64,000 bases of DNA, from the NCBI GenBank assembly GCA_951213105.1, contig OX578133.1, positions 140,671,313 through 140,735,312 on the forward strand. Direction: 5' to 3'. Origin of the DNA: Amaurobius ferox (lineage: Eukaryota; Arthropoda; Arachnida; Araneae; Amaurobiidae). Positions 33,976 to 45,349 of the stretch are shown in pieces (within the stretch, counting starts at the first letter, position 1; each line of letters begins with the position of its first letter). The position numbers and the translations under genes were made by a program. The notes beneath the pieces are model-generated. The model was not told the DNA's origin and did no database searches. It saw nothing but the letters and a program-made list of their open reading frames with translations.

Positions 33976-34125
33976 GTATTAGGCCTATGACACATGAGCA
34001 TTGTTTCCGTCCATTTTGAGGACACTGCATGCTGGGGGTAAAAGAATGCCTGGAACTTATCACATGAGAAAGAGCAACCCCAAAACGGAAGAGAGACAAA
34101 GCTCGTATGTAATAGGCCTACTTGC
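33976..34125. repeat. Short foldback repeat
   Basis: The left arm TATTAGGCCTATGACACATG and the right arm ending CATACGAGC..TTAGGCC-like sequence in inverse orientation pair over about 55 bp, around a 40-bp centre. The same left-arm sequence appears at 60230..60290 in the decayed hAT, so this is a fragment or MITE of that family. Confidence 0.55.
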
Positions 34126-34129
34126 TTGG

Positions 34130-36080
34130 AATCAGACTTTATGGGAATTAAATTTCATTATGTTATATATATTTATATATATATATACATATATATTTTG
34201 TTTTCAAGTGTTATTGAATAATTTATTGAAATTCTTTTTTTCTCTGTTTGGTATCGACTTATATATGAGTTTTGGATTTTTTCCGATTTTTTTCTCTGAA
34301 AGTAGGGGAGTTGACTTTTACGGAAGTATATATGGTAGTTGGAACTTTTTCTCAAAGAAAGGGACCAAAAGTGACTTCTTTTAAATTTCTTTTATTAAAA
34401 TAAAAATGAGTTTTGCAAACTGCTGGTTTATTAAAATTTTAGCTGCATATTTTTAATTTAACATTTTAATAATTCCATACAGCCATAATACATATAGCAA
34501 TAATTGAGCAAGATACAAATTAATAACAATAAAGAAAATCCATAATGCAAACTCAAATATAATTTATGAAACACTCATATATAGCCTTGAGAATACTTTG
34601 GAACACTAAATTGGTGTTTTGGACCAGTAAAATTAAATTATAGCATTAAATAGTATATCAACATTTATATATACTGGCATCATTTCCATTTGTCAATAAT
34701 TCTAAACTTTTTGGAAAACAATAACTCTGAATTGTATGAAAATTTAAAACATACTTATTACACGGAAAAATTACAAACACTGGATACTTATTTTTTACAG
34801 AAATGAAAAATCATCACTTGAGAGAAATTATATTTTTTAATAAAATAATTAATCATTTTCACACATAATGCAAAAATATGACGGTTCTGATTCTTGAACT
34901 TTGAACTTTTCAAAGATTAAGGTGGATGGAAAAGGATATTTCAGGTTAAGCAGTAATGCACAAATATGCAAGTTGTATGTGTGAAGTTGCCCAGAAAAAT
35001 AAATAATGAGTATTTATTCATAAATAACAAGCTATGAAGAAGTGAAGGATCTGTTTCTTTTCGCGGAATTAATTTTAAACAAAACATGGATGAAAATGGC
35101 TACTTTTGGACTTTCTTTGCAGCTGAAAATATAAAGTAAATTACATTTCACAATTTTTAAAAAAACATATTTTGTTAGAAAATAAATGATTATTTCCACA
35201 AACAACGCAAAATTATTATAGTTCTGTTTCTTCAAATTTGGATTATTCTAGGATTAAGATGGATGAAAAAGAATATTTCTCGAGATTAGTAGAATGGCAT
35301 AGCATAGGAATGTAATATTTAAGCGTGAAATTGTGTATTAAAAATGAATCAATATTTTACTAAATTTCTGAGCCTTTATGACTATCTGAACTACGTGACA
35401 TTAAAATTCAGTTTAAGTATACATTATCTTGGTCTATCAATTTAATGAAAAATGCATGGTCCCAAGGGTATCAGTAATGGTTATTTTAGCTCAATCTCAT
35501 TTTCTAAATAGTGGACACCTTAATTACTAAACTAATTTTTGATTAAGCAGGTAGGTGTCTATTATTGAGAGGTTTTGCAGAAGTTAAAAAAACTTTAAAG
35601 GCTGACACTATAATGATTATGTTTTATTTCACCTTTTATAATTACGTACAAAATTTGAATCTGTAATTTGAAACATAGTAAAGAACAGTTTATATTCTTC
35701 TCAAGGGACCAGTGAAAAAGTGCATAACTATAAAAATGTATAATCAAAATTTATGCCAATGGATAAGTATGTCTGGGAACAAATGGAAAAAATCTGATGT
35801 GGACAGCACATGACTTTCTCTGCAGACTTATATCCACATTATCTTTATTTTAATTAAATTTAATTCACTTTTAATTCAATTTTCATTCTCATTTGGTAAC
35901 TGGACTTATTTCAAAGGTGGGGTAGAGAAAATAGGAAAAACTAAAATATCTCGAGAACGGCTAGTCCTAGTGTAATAGGGTTGACCTTATTCTTTTCATC
36001 GTTAAAAATTACATATAAAACAAGCATTTATTGGATATATTGGAGCATATGTAGTTTTTTAGTTTAGATTTTGATGCTTT
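34130..36080. other. KAT8 intron, AT-rich, no gene
   Basis: Long AT-rich stretch. A pair of similar segments (34830..34960 and 35185..35300, both with TTC..GATTAAG.TGGATG.AAA..GATATTTC) suggests a diverged tandem duplication of about 350 bp. Nothing coding recognised. Confidence 0.5.
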
Positions 36081-36084
36081 TTGA

Positions 36085-36480
36085 GAGCCATTTCGCAAAA
36101 AAAGGCAGGTAATTTTTTTCTGAATCGTACCAAAATCTAATCAGCACCAGGGTATCCCACAAGCGACTTATCAACTAATTTTTGTGAAATTCAGTTCATT
36201 AGTTTTTCAGCTAGAGTGGATACAAGCAATTTTTGCAGGCCATTTTGCAAAAAAAGGCAGGTTACCCAAAACTAATCAGCACCAGAGTCACCCACAAGTG
36301 ACTTACCTACCAATACACAGACAGATAGACAGACACACAGATGTCACGCTAGAAATAGTTTTTTCGTATTCTAGAAGTCTCCAAACGTGTAGATCCGTCA
36401 AAAACTTGAGTTGCAATTTTCAGCATGATTCCAATACGTTCCCTATACATTACCATGTATTGCAGGGAAAGTAAAAAGTA
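36085..36480. repeat. 152-bp duplication plus tetranucleotide-tagged repeat
   Basis: The segment GCCATTT(C/T)GCAAAAAAAGGCAGGT begins at 36087 and again at 36239, followed in both by CTAATCAGCACCAG and CCCACAAG(C/T)GACTTA. Downstream comes an ACAGACAGATAGACAGACAC tract. The part near 36440..36480 recurs inverted at about 44470..44540. Confidence 0.65.
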
Positions 36481-36934
36481 TATAAATGTGAAGCATGTAT
36501 AAACAGTGTTTTCTGTACTGCATATTATTTTTTAAATAATGCAGTAATGGGTCATTCATTTCAAGAACCCAGAAAAAATTGAATTGGTTGCTCGACCAAT
36601 TTTTTTCATGTTATCAACCTCATATGTCTAGATTACAAAACCATTAGCATTTTATTCTTGACATTTTTTATTTGGACGTGGTGGTCATATTTGTATTATG
36701 GAATATGGCTTTTTCAGCCTATTTAGACCATTGCACAAAACTTAATATATTTCAGCTTCCTTACATCATAGGACCATGATTCAAAACCATTGTATTAAGC
36801 AGAACACAAGCTAAATATATAACTATAAGTAATTTGCTCTGGTTGTTTTATTATGACCAGAATTTAAGCCAAACTTTTAATCATTAAATCAACTAAACAA
36901 ATGACACATCTTAAAACCAGATCCAAAGATCACT

Positions 36935-37045
36935 TTTATTAAACAATCATCCTACAGACGTACATCAAATACATCCAAAGTGCTTTCGAACATCCTCATG
37001 TTCATCTTCAGTAGCGATATAATTAAAAACAGATGCCAACATGCT
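36935..37045 (-). repeat. Retroelement 3' end with hammerhead-like motif
   Basis: The minus strand carries CTGAAGAT-GAACAT-GAGG-ATGTTC-GAAAGCAC (37011..36980): the CUGANGA and GAAA boxes of a hammerhead core around a perfect 6-bp hairpin, with one extra U. Similar segments exist at 53477..53508, 53871..53902 and 62693..62723. Penelope-like and other retroelements are known to carry such ribozyme motifs; activity here is not shown. Confidence 0.5.
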
Positions 37046-37652
37046 TAAATACAATCCACTGCCGTTAAGTGAAATTTGCATATCTTAGAAATTGTCAGCC
37101 ATACAAATTAGTGAATTTTAAAACAGATATAATTTATGTAATATATTATGATGTGTGATTATTTAAGATGTGTCTATTTGTTTAGTTGATTTAAAGATTT
37201 GAGATTTTGACGTGTAGCCACTTCTGGTATTCAAACCTTCAATCTTGTATTTGTTAAAAATTGGCTTTTCAAGGTATATTTTTATATGAAGGAGGAAAGT
37301 CTGTCTACATTTTTTTTATAAATACATATGTACTAGCACTCAATTTCCACTAAATGTGAAATTTTAGACTTGTCGCATTCTTTTCCATGGGAACTTGAAA
37401 ATGAACATTTCCCCACTCCATTTAGGGTCAAATATCTCTGGTGGGGGACCTGATAAAAATCAGAAATTAGCATACACTAAAGGTATATATAATGGCAAAC
37501 TATAATAAAAATTATGAAATTTAAATTGAGTCTGTAACACAGTTATGACGTATACAAATTTGGAAGAAAACAATACATCCATATTAGTCCAGAAGCGACA
37601 TAAGCTGATGGTTTATTTTTTGGCTTGATGCCAAAATTGATATATATATATA

Positions 37653-38572
37653 CCAGGTGGTCAGAATTAAAACACCCCTACTCTGAGCTCTCTATACATC
37701 GAACTACTCAGTTTAAAGGCTCCAAAATTGTTGAACCTACTATTCAAGACATGGGGAAAGGGATTACGTGAAAAAAAAAAGTTCGCTGTACAACAGAAAA
37801 TGTGGCACTGTACAACAGAAAATATGCTGAAAAGACACAAAATAATCACAAAAAAACAAACACATGCGATATGGAATTTTTCCTTTTTAATTTCTTTTGC
37901 TGATATAAAAAAAAAGAATATAAAAAAGTGAAGAAACTTAAACTGCCATTGTAACTGCAATTTCGCACTGTAAGCACAAAAATTTGCATAAACCCTTGGT
38001 TTGCAGCTACTATGTTCTGGGCATAAAAGGGGATAAAACTGGGAAATTTTCATCCTTATCAGCGATGGCTGTCACACTGCCAGAACGTTCCTTGCTTGTG
38101 AAGCTGTTTTATGAAAACAAAGGACATGCTGCAGCTGCACTTCGAGAGTTTCGTCGACTTAAGAATTTGCGCAAAGGTCCATTACTTCCACAAGCTCTCA
38201 GGAGAATGATCGCTCGATTCGAGAAAACTGGACATCTTGGAGTTCAGCTGGGTTCGAGGATGCAAATCGACTTGTTCAGATGTTGTTGACGATGTTGCCA
38301 CCGCTATTGTTGAACAATCAATGGATAACGTTATACGCAGCATTCCCTGCATCGATAAGGTCCTTGTGATATGAATGTTTGGTACGTTCGAATAAAATGT
38401 GTTACAAATATGTATTTTGTGTATTTTCAGCATATTTTCTGTTGTACAGCGCCACCTATCGGTGTTTCTGGAACTAATTTTTTTTTCGCGTAATCCCTTT
38501 TGGAGCCTTTACACTGAGTAGTTCGATCTATAAAGAGCTCAGAGTAGGGGTGTTTTAATTCTGACCACCCGG
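37653..38572 (+). mobile_element. Deletion derivative of the long-TIR mariner
   Basis: 920 bp with ends CCAGGTGGTCAGAATTAAAA and its inverse, flanked by TA (37651..37652 and 38573..38574). It is the same family as 26771..28431 but in plus orientation. It keeps the transposase N-terminus (38064..38289, MAVTLPERSLLVKLF, LRKGPLLPQALRRM) and then jumps near 38337 to the 3' terminal segment (CATTCCCTGCATCGATAAGG), losing about 700 bp including all catalytic residues. A small duplication (GTACAACAGAAAAT, near 37788 and 37810) lies in the left TIR. Confidence 0.93.
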
Positions 38573-39657
38573 TATATATATATATATATATATATTTTAA
38601 TTCTAAGTGGCAATGGGTAAACTAATCATAATTATAAGTTATTTGAAAAGCCAGACAAATTTACTGAGCTAGAGAAAATAAAAGGACATGGTCTCGATGA
38701 AGAAACTACAAATCACAATTTTCTGCCTTTTACATATAAAGCTATATTTATTTAGAGATTTTTTATAGAGGTGGTACAGTTTGGCATTCTCTGGATGATC
38801 TACAAATTCTTTTTACTACAGAGACCAAGTAACACTTCCCTTCTTTACATAGATATAACCAGAAACTCGAATGGTGCTGGATTTTGTTGTCCAATATGAA
38901 CCCTATGGTGAATTAACGTAATTTTTCCACCAATAGCAAGTATTATGATCCTCAATCTTCTCCTTACCTCTACCACCAGCTACACCAATGTTTGTAATTT
39001 CTGATGTGGGCAGCATTATATTGTTTTAGATAGTTTTAAAATATTTCTGGAGTTCAATTTAATGAGTTTTAAATTAATCACTTTGCAACTAAACATACCC
39101 TTTGCCCATTGTATTTTTCATGCATAAAACAAGTTCTGTTGCATATCCATTCACTATAGATCCACAACAAAGCGTTGTCCACTTCTCTTTTTTTCTTTAC
39201 TCACATGCCACCCAAGATATTTTTCTCCAGCAGATGAACAAAAAAGCTCTATTCTGCATGCACTACATAGTCATTTAGATGACTGCAGAAATTTGTTTCT
39301 TGTTGGAATGAAATATATTAATTTTTGTTCATAGGACAATAATTTTGTTCACAATGCACTTCAGAAAATTGTGCATGAGTACAGTGTTATGTTTTAAATC
39401 TCCAAACGAACAATAATATAAAAGACTTACAGCAGTTCGTCTATGGATAGATAATAATAAGCAAATATCTAGTAGTTCCATTTGAATGGGTATGCAATGC
39501 TATACAAACAGGTAGATAGTGCTTTATCACACTAATGGTAACTCCAATTTTCGATTTGGATTACAAAAGGACATTTTTTGTGAACCCAACTATAACAATA
39601 TGCATAGCCAATTTATAATATAAACACATTGATTTATCTGTCCGTTTACCTATCTAT
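38573..39657. other. KAT8 intron, no further feature
   Basis: Starts with a (TA)n tract at the mariner insertion point; the rest is AT-rich with no recognised feature. Confidence 0.55.
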
Positions 39658-39936
39658 CTCTGGGTAACACTTGGGGACATTTTGGTGTCGAAATTGGCGA
39701 AATATTGCTAATTTGGCAAGATTTTTTAAATGTTGCCAAATTGACGAAAATATCACCAAATTGATAAAAATGTAGCCAAATTGGTAAAAATAATGACTAA
39801 TTGATGAAAATTCAATATCTTGGGGAAAATATAAGAATCTACTATAAGAATAACCTATTTCTCCCTCTGTAATGCTTGGCAAAATTCTGGAGACAAATTT
39901 TGACGGCATATCGCAACTTGAGTCTTTTTAAATGCT
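39658..39936. repeat. Degenerate minisatellite, left flank of transposon
   Basis: Repeats of an 18-20-bp unit like CCAAATTGATAAAAATGT, then a unique-looking tail (TTCAATATCTTGG ... GTAATGCTTGGCAAAA ... TTTTTAAATGCT). The same order of sequence recurs at 43485..43760, so the transposon at 39937..43480 split a tandem array with a higher-order period near 270 bp. Confidence 0.8.
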
Positions 39937-40477
39937 GGGCAATTCCATGGTAACGGACTAACATTCAGACTTCATTTTCTAACAAATACAAATACACTAA
40001 AGAAAATTTTTTAAGTTTCAAGATGAAAATGGCACATGTATGAATAGCTAAAGGATGCATATTTCTCATTCTGAAAATATAAAATTTTTGCCATTTAATT
40101 AAAGTGAATATTCTGGTCATAAAGTCAAGGTAACGGACTAACTAAAAAAGGACATAATATTTTTGTTAGTCCAAAAAATTCAAAAACTTAGTGAATTGTA
40201 TAAAGTAGAATAAGTAAATGACATATAAAATGAAAGAGTAAAGTCCAGGCAATAAAATAATATAGTTTGTTTATTATTTTCTCATCAAAAATTAAAATGG
40301 GAGTAATAATGCTGTGGTAACGGACAAACAAAATCATAGTAACGGACTAACATATATGTCCATAATCGAAAAATGTTAATAATCAAGCACAGAATAAGAA
40401 TGCAAGTCCATACATTTGAGCAATTTTGAAAAGTAAACAAAATTATGTGATAGTAACCAAAATACTATATACTAAAA

Positions 40478-42552
40478 CTACAAATTAGAAAATTTTGTTT
40501 CAATATCTCGAAAGTCACGAGCTGTAATACACAGTTGAGTAGAGCGACTTGATGATACAGGTTTTGGTGGTTCTTCCAGTTCATGAAATACATCCAATAA
40601 TGAGGAGAACTGAATATCATAAATCTCTTTAAACTGATTTGTAGATGGCTTAATTTGTTCAATGTAAGAGAATTTGGCTTCATTAATGCCTACATCAAGG
40701 GCTCGTCCAATAAACCAATAATTATATTCCTTCCAATGTACAGCATACCACTTTTCCGGGTTGACTTTTATGTGCCTTATCCCCATGTTTAGTATTTGTG
40801 GTGCAACTGTGTCTTTAATTTTCTTTGACATATAGATAATAGTACCTTGAGGGTCATCAGAAGTCATTGAACATTTTATGATTAACGAAGAAACTGATTG
40901 GACACAATGCACTCTATGTGTTTCCGGAATTGGTTGTACATCACACCAGATCTTATCCAGTTCTTCAACGCAATTTTCCACTTTTTCTTTGTTACAAAAA
41001 ATTACATTAATTTTTGTATTTTTTACAAATTCTGCTGATGTTACAAATTTCGCAAAAGTATCAGCATCTGTCACAACACATTTCCGTGCTTTCATTGATT
41101 CATAAACCATTCTTTTTAGAGTACCCCCAATACCATCTACTGCTCCCTTCCCATGAGAAGTTGCAAAAAAATGCCAATTTATAGTAATATCATTGAGGGT
41201 TATTGCTGATAAGGTGTAGCGTTGCTTAAAGTGTTGCCCTGCTCCATCAGAAAATATATTAAGGACAGACACTTTTGGTGCTTTCTTGCGTATCTCCTCA
41301 ATTAACAGGGAATTAAAAAAAAACACTGCATATATGTCATGAGGCATATAATTAGATACAATAACATACGAAAATACTTCTCCTAAATACCATACACAAG
41401 CCGTATATAACGTAACTTGGTCGTGTTGCCAATGAGCACTTTGGACCTCATCTTGCTGAATTATGGAAAAGTTTTCGCTAAAGTCAACTTGAAGGAGGGC
41501 TGTTTCATCATTATTAATTTCCTGCAACATCATTATTAATTTCCTGCAACATATTGAAATATCTTGATTGCTTTCTTTTAATATAACAATGCCATAAAAA
41601 ATATGACAATTTTTTTCAAGTGTGTTGAGAATATCTTGTGTTTCTTCCTGCTGAACAAGGCGTACTTTTCCCTCTTCATCCGTCATCCACTGAGCATACT
41701 GAAGCTCGGGCAAGGCATTATCCATAGTTGTGCCAAATAAATCTCTTATTTCCGTCTTAAATTTATCTTTGCAGGTGTTGCATTTGCGAAGAGCGCATGT
41801 CAGGTCATCTGAGCTACATGTTAAGCTGTCCATAAGTTTAAGTGGAACAGCCATACATACTTTAAATAATGCTTTCATAATCAATTCAATGTTTGCATGG
41901 TAAATGCAGACACACAAGTTTGCTGGTGTTTCTGACTTGGGCAAGCAATACTTTGGTCTCAAGTTAAAAAAAGATGATTTCTGTATTTTCAAATCTACGT
42001 TTTCGGTTTTGAAAATATTGTATGCCTCCTTTACAGTTAAAGTCAAATATTTGCGCTGAACCATTTCCTTTCCTTCCGAGTTTCTGAGAAGAATATACTC
42101 TTTTCTTCCAGGCATTGGTCGATTAATGTCATCCTGTTGATAAAAATCAAGTACCTTCTTTATACATTGTTCACTTAATGCAATATCTGAACGCTTTCGT
42201 TTTTCCTTATCTGTTTTTAAGCCATACGCTTCAGCTAATCTTTTAACAACAGCCTTTTTCTTCTTAGGACTTTTAGGCAAAACCTTGCTACTCTTTGAAA
42301 TGCTTTTCCAAATGACTGCTTAGTCTGATATGGAAAACTATCTGGAGTATTCTGCAGTGAATTTTTTCTGTTCTTCCTTAATTGACTCATGGCAAAACTA
42401 CTCTTTTCTTTGTTTGCTTTCTTTTGACTCTCTGTCAATTTTTTACGGGCAACTGCTTTTCGGATTCTGTCCTTCTCTTTAGCATTTTTTCTTTTTTCTT
42501 CAGACATCTTAGCCCTATAATCTCTCATTTTCTCCTTAGCAGTTTTTACCAT
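40478..42552 (-). CDS. Large transposase-like protein of the 4-bp-TSD transposon (one frameshift)
   Basis: Two overlapping frames. 42552..42285 (MVKTAKEKMRDYRAKMSEEK, a very basic, probably DNA-binding N-terminus) and 42280..40478 (600 codons) are one protein of about 700 residues split by a 1-base indel near 42290 (FQRV / SKVLPKSPKKKK). Likely acidic catalytic blocks, by conservation of style and not by proof: LLQVDFSENF (~residue 264 of the long frame), NIFSDGAGQHFKQRY (~343) and SHGKGAVDGIGGTLKR (~382). Two Cys-rich spots (CVCIYH; CALRKCNTCKDK) may bind zinc. A 22-bp tandem duplication (41506..41549) lies in the middle, yet the frame stays open across it. I recognise the pattern from uncharacterised invertebrate proteins and cannot name the family with certainty. 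Confidence 0.8.
41506..41549 (-). repeat. 22-bp tandem duplication inside transposase
   Basis: CATCATTATTAATTTCCTGC and the two following bases are repeated exactly once more. Since 22 is not divisible by three, the frames before and after would not match without another indel, so one of them must be compensating. Confidence 0.85.
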
Positions 42553-43484
42553 TTTCCCTGCAATGACAATTTTAAATAGATGTTTTTAAATAATTGTTGC
42601 ATTAATTAAGTTGTCTAATAAAATACAAAGGCAAAGAATAAGAAAAAGAAAAGTGGAGGATGTTTGAAGTTAAAAATAAGTTTTGGAGTTTTCTCTTATT
42701 ACAAAAAGTTACATGCATTGTTGCTGATTCTTAGTAACATTTAGTACCACTCTATAAACTGTTATTATATCCATAACAAAACATTAATTGCATTTTAATT
42801 ATTTTTTGAAGATAAAAAATAATCCATTTTTAAATTTTAAAATAAAGAATAGTGAGGTATCAAATTAAAATATATAATTGATAAAAAGATAGTTGATTTT
42901 AACAAGTTATAAATTTTTTTTAGAATGTTAGTCAGTTACTGTGCTATTTCTAGTTAGTCTGTTACCAGAATAACTTAAAATATTCTTGCTCTTTCTTTCC
43001 AAATTCTGTGCCATTTTATTGTTCTTGATAGTATCTAAGACAGAACCAAAAATTACCTCAATTGGATTTAAAATACTGCTTGTAGAACAAAAAATGTTCT
43101 ATTTTGGTAACAGACTAACATTAGTTTAGAATAAAATGGAAATGAGAAAAAACATTACTTACCAGTGATTTAGGCTTCAATTACTTGTTAAAAGCAAATT
43201 ATTAGATTCAATATTACAAAATGAAACTAAGTTCAGGTTTTAACAAAGCCCCAGTGATCACATGTGGCTGAATGAAATGTTGCCATTTTCAAGATTACAA
43301 AACTCATATGTTTACAGTTACAATTAGACAGTTTAAAACCTGAAATAAACTATTATTTATTAAAATAAAGTATTAAATTATGAAAATATGAAACATTATC
43401 TTCAAAAAAATGTATTCACTTTAGCAATTTACTTAAAATATTTTTTAGATATATTTGTCCCTTTTACCATGGAATTGCCCTGCT

Positions 43485-43760
43485 GTAAAATTGATGAAAA
43501 TGTCACCAAATTGATAAAATTGACGCTAAATCAATGACAATGATGACTAATTGATGAAATTTCAATATCTTGGAAATAACATAACAAATGACTATATGAA
43601 TCATTTCTTTGCCCGTCCGTAATGCTTGGCAAAAAATATGGTGGGAAGTTGCAAACTTGGTGACATTTTTAAACATTGCTTAATTGATGAAAATGTTGTT
43701 AAATTGATAAAAATGTCATCAAATTGATAAAAATAACGCTAAATTTGGGGTAATGCTTTG
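43485..43760. repeat. Degenerate minisatellite, right flank of transposon
   Basis: AAATTGATAAAAATGTCA-type units with an interspersed TTTCAATATCTTGG ... GTCCGTAATGCTTGGCAAAA block, parallel to 39658..39936. It confirms that the transposon landed in a pre-existing array. Confidence 0.8.
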
Positions 43761-44760
43761 TGGTATGAATTTCATTGTGATAGAATTTCATTGAATAAGT
43801 GGTATGAATTTCATTTTGTAGTTCAGTCTGGTTTTAGAATTATGAAGACTCAAAGTGTGGTAAAAAAGCACTGCACTCTCACAACAACAAAAAAGTTATG
43901 CAGGAAGGCTATTATTATGGGCAAATGTAATATATACCATTAAAACAATTAGATATACAGTAGCAGACCAACTTAAATGGAATCCTATGGACCACTAGCT
44001 TTCTGAATTTTTGATCCAATGCCAAAACAGCCAATAAACAGGGTATTAAGCTGATTTGGCATTGTTATCTAATGGCCGTATTAAGCTAAATACACTACAA
44101 ACCTTTATACATTTTATAACTTATAAATTATATATATTTTATAACCTAAAACTTATAAATATTTTATTTATTTTCTAGCATCTATACAACCTTATATTTA
44201 AAAAAAGCTAATGACTCTGAAAAAAGGGAATACTTTATTAAGAATAGACAAATATGTGAAAAATACCACAGTAGAAAAATAAATAACTGTTCTTATAATG
44301 AAAATTACCACTCCTTTCAATTATTTTTCTAAAATACGATGAGTCATTATTAAGCAGCGGCACTGGAAGGGAATGGGGTATTGAATGCGAAGAAAGGAAT
44401 GTGCTCAGCTCGTGAATACAGCTGACTCCTTTGAGACATCAGTGTGTTAATGATTTAGTCTAGAAAGTCGAGCATTTTACTTTCCCTAGCATGCATAGTA
44501 ATGTACAGGGAGAATATTGTGATAGGGTTAAAATTCTGATGCTCAGAATATGGAATATCTACATATTTTCAACACCCCTGAATGCAAATCAACCATTTTT
44601 AATGTTTCTTTCTGGACACAATATCTTCCAAACAAATTCATAAAATCAAATACAATTTGGTTTGATCACTACAATCACTGCATATCAGAAGTCTATTGAT
44701 ATGGTTGGTAAATGGACCAAGGAAAGGCTACCAAGTTTTTTAACATTTTGTTTCAAGAAT
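43761..44760. other. KAT8 intron, no further feature
   Basis: AT-rich sequence. Around 44470..44540 (TTTTACTTTCCCTAGCATGC..AATGTACAGGGA) it contains an inverted copy of part of the repeat at 36420..36480. No gene recognised. Confidence 0.5.
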
Positions 44761-44769
44761 ATATATTTA

Positions 44770-45345
44770 ACATGGAATTATTAATTTAAAAGTGAATGCT
44801 ATCATTTATCAGATGCTAACGTGTTGTTCTGAAGATATTTCATGTTTTTGATCTAAAATGGAAAAATTCATAACAAATAAAATAATTTCACTATTATCAA
44901 ATGAGTAAATGCTTTACCTTGAAATGAATGGCCTATTTTACTGAGAAATGATCAAACTCCATTCTCAATATACTGGAAAATGTATTTTTTCTACACTAAG
45001 TGTTTTGTCTCCCAAATAAATTGAACAACACATTGAATACAATTTTTCCAATTAATAAATCTCAGATGCTTAATTATTATTGAAGAGCTTAAACTGAACA
45101 TTTTCAATTTTTTGAACACATTTTCCAAAAACCAGAAAAGTTATAAAAACAAAATGATAAAATTTGTTGCAAAAATAGCCACTTAAGAAGTAATTTTCAA
45201 TTTAGAGGTGAATGATATAACTTACAGAATTCCTTTCACCGTTCTTGAGAAACTGCACATTTATTTTTATCTAAAATGGAGAAAATCATAAAAAAATTTA
45301 AATACTTTCACTATTATAAAATGACTGAATGCTTTGTAAATAATT
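44770..45345. repeat. Diverged tandem duplication, ~415 bp
   Basis: The stretch GTGAATG.TAT.A(A/T)TTA ... ATCTAAAATGGA.AAA.TCATAA ... TTTCACTATTA..AAATGA..GAATGCTTT occurs at about 44795..44920 and again at 45210..45335. It forms the outer shoulder of the large palindrome that follows. Confidence 0.6.
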
Positions 45346-45349
45346 TTAG

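Larger units (their letters stand above)
39937..43480 (-). mobile_element. DNA transposon with 4-bp TSD, possibly Sola-like
   Basis: Ends GGGCAATTCCATGGTAA (39937..39953) and its exact inverse (43464..43480), with TGCT on both sides (39933..39936 and 43481..43484). Subterminal copies of GGTAACGGACTAAC or close variants lie at 39949, 40129, 40317 and 40338 on the left, and at 42927 (inverse), 42953 (inverse) and 43106 on the right. It encodes one large minus-strand protein. A 4-bp duplication and the transposase pattern suggest the Sola superfamily, but I cannot confirm that by eye. Confidence 0.88.
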
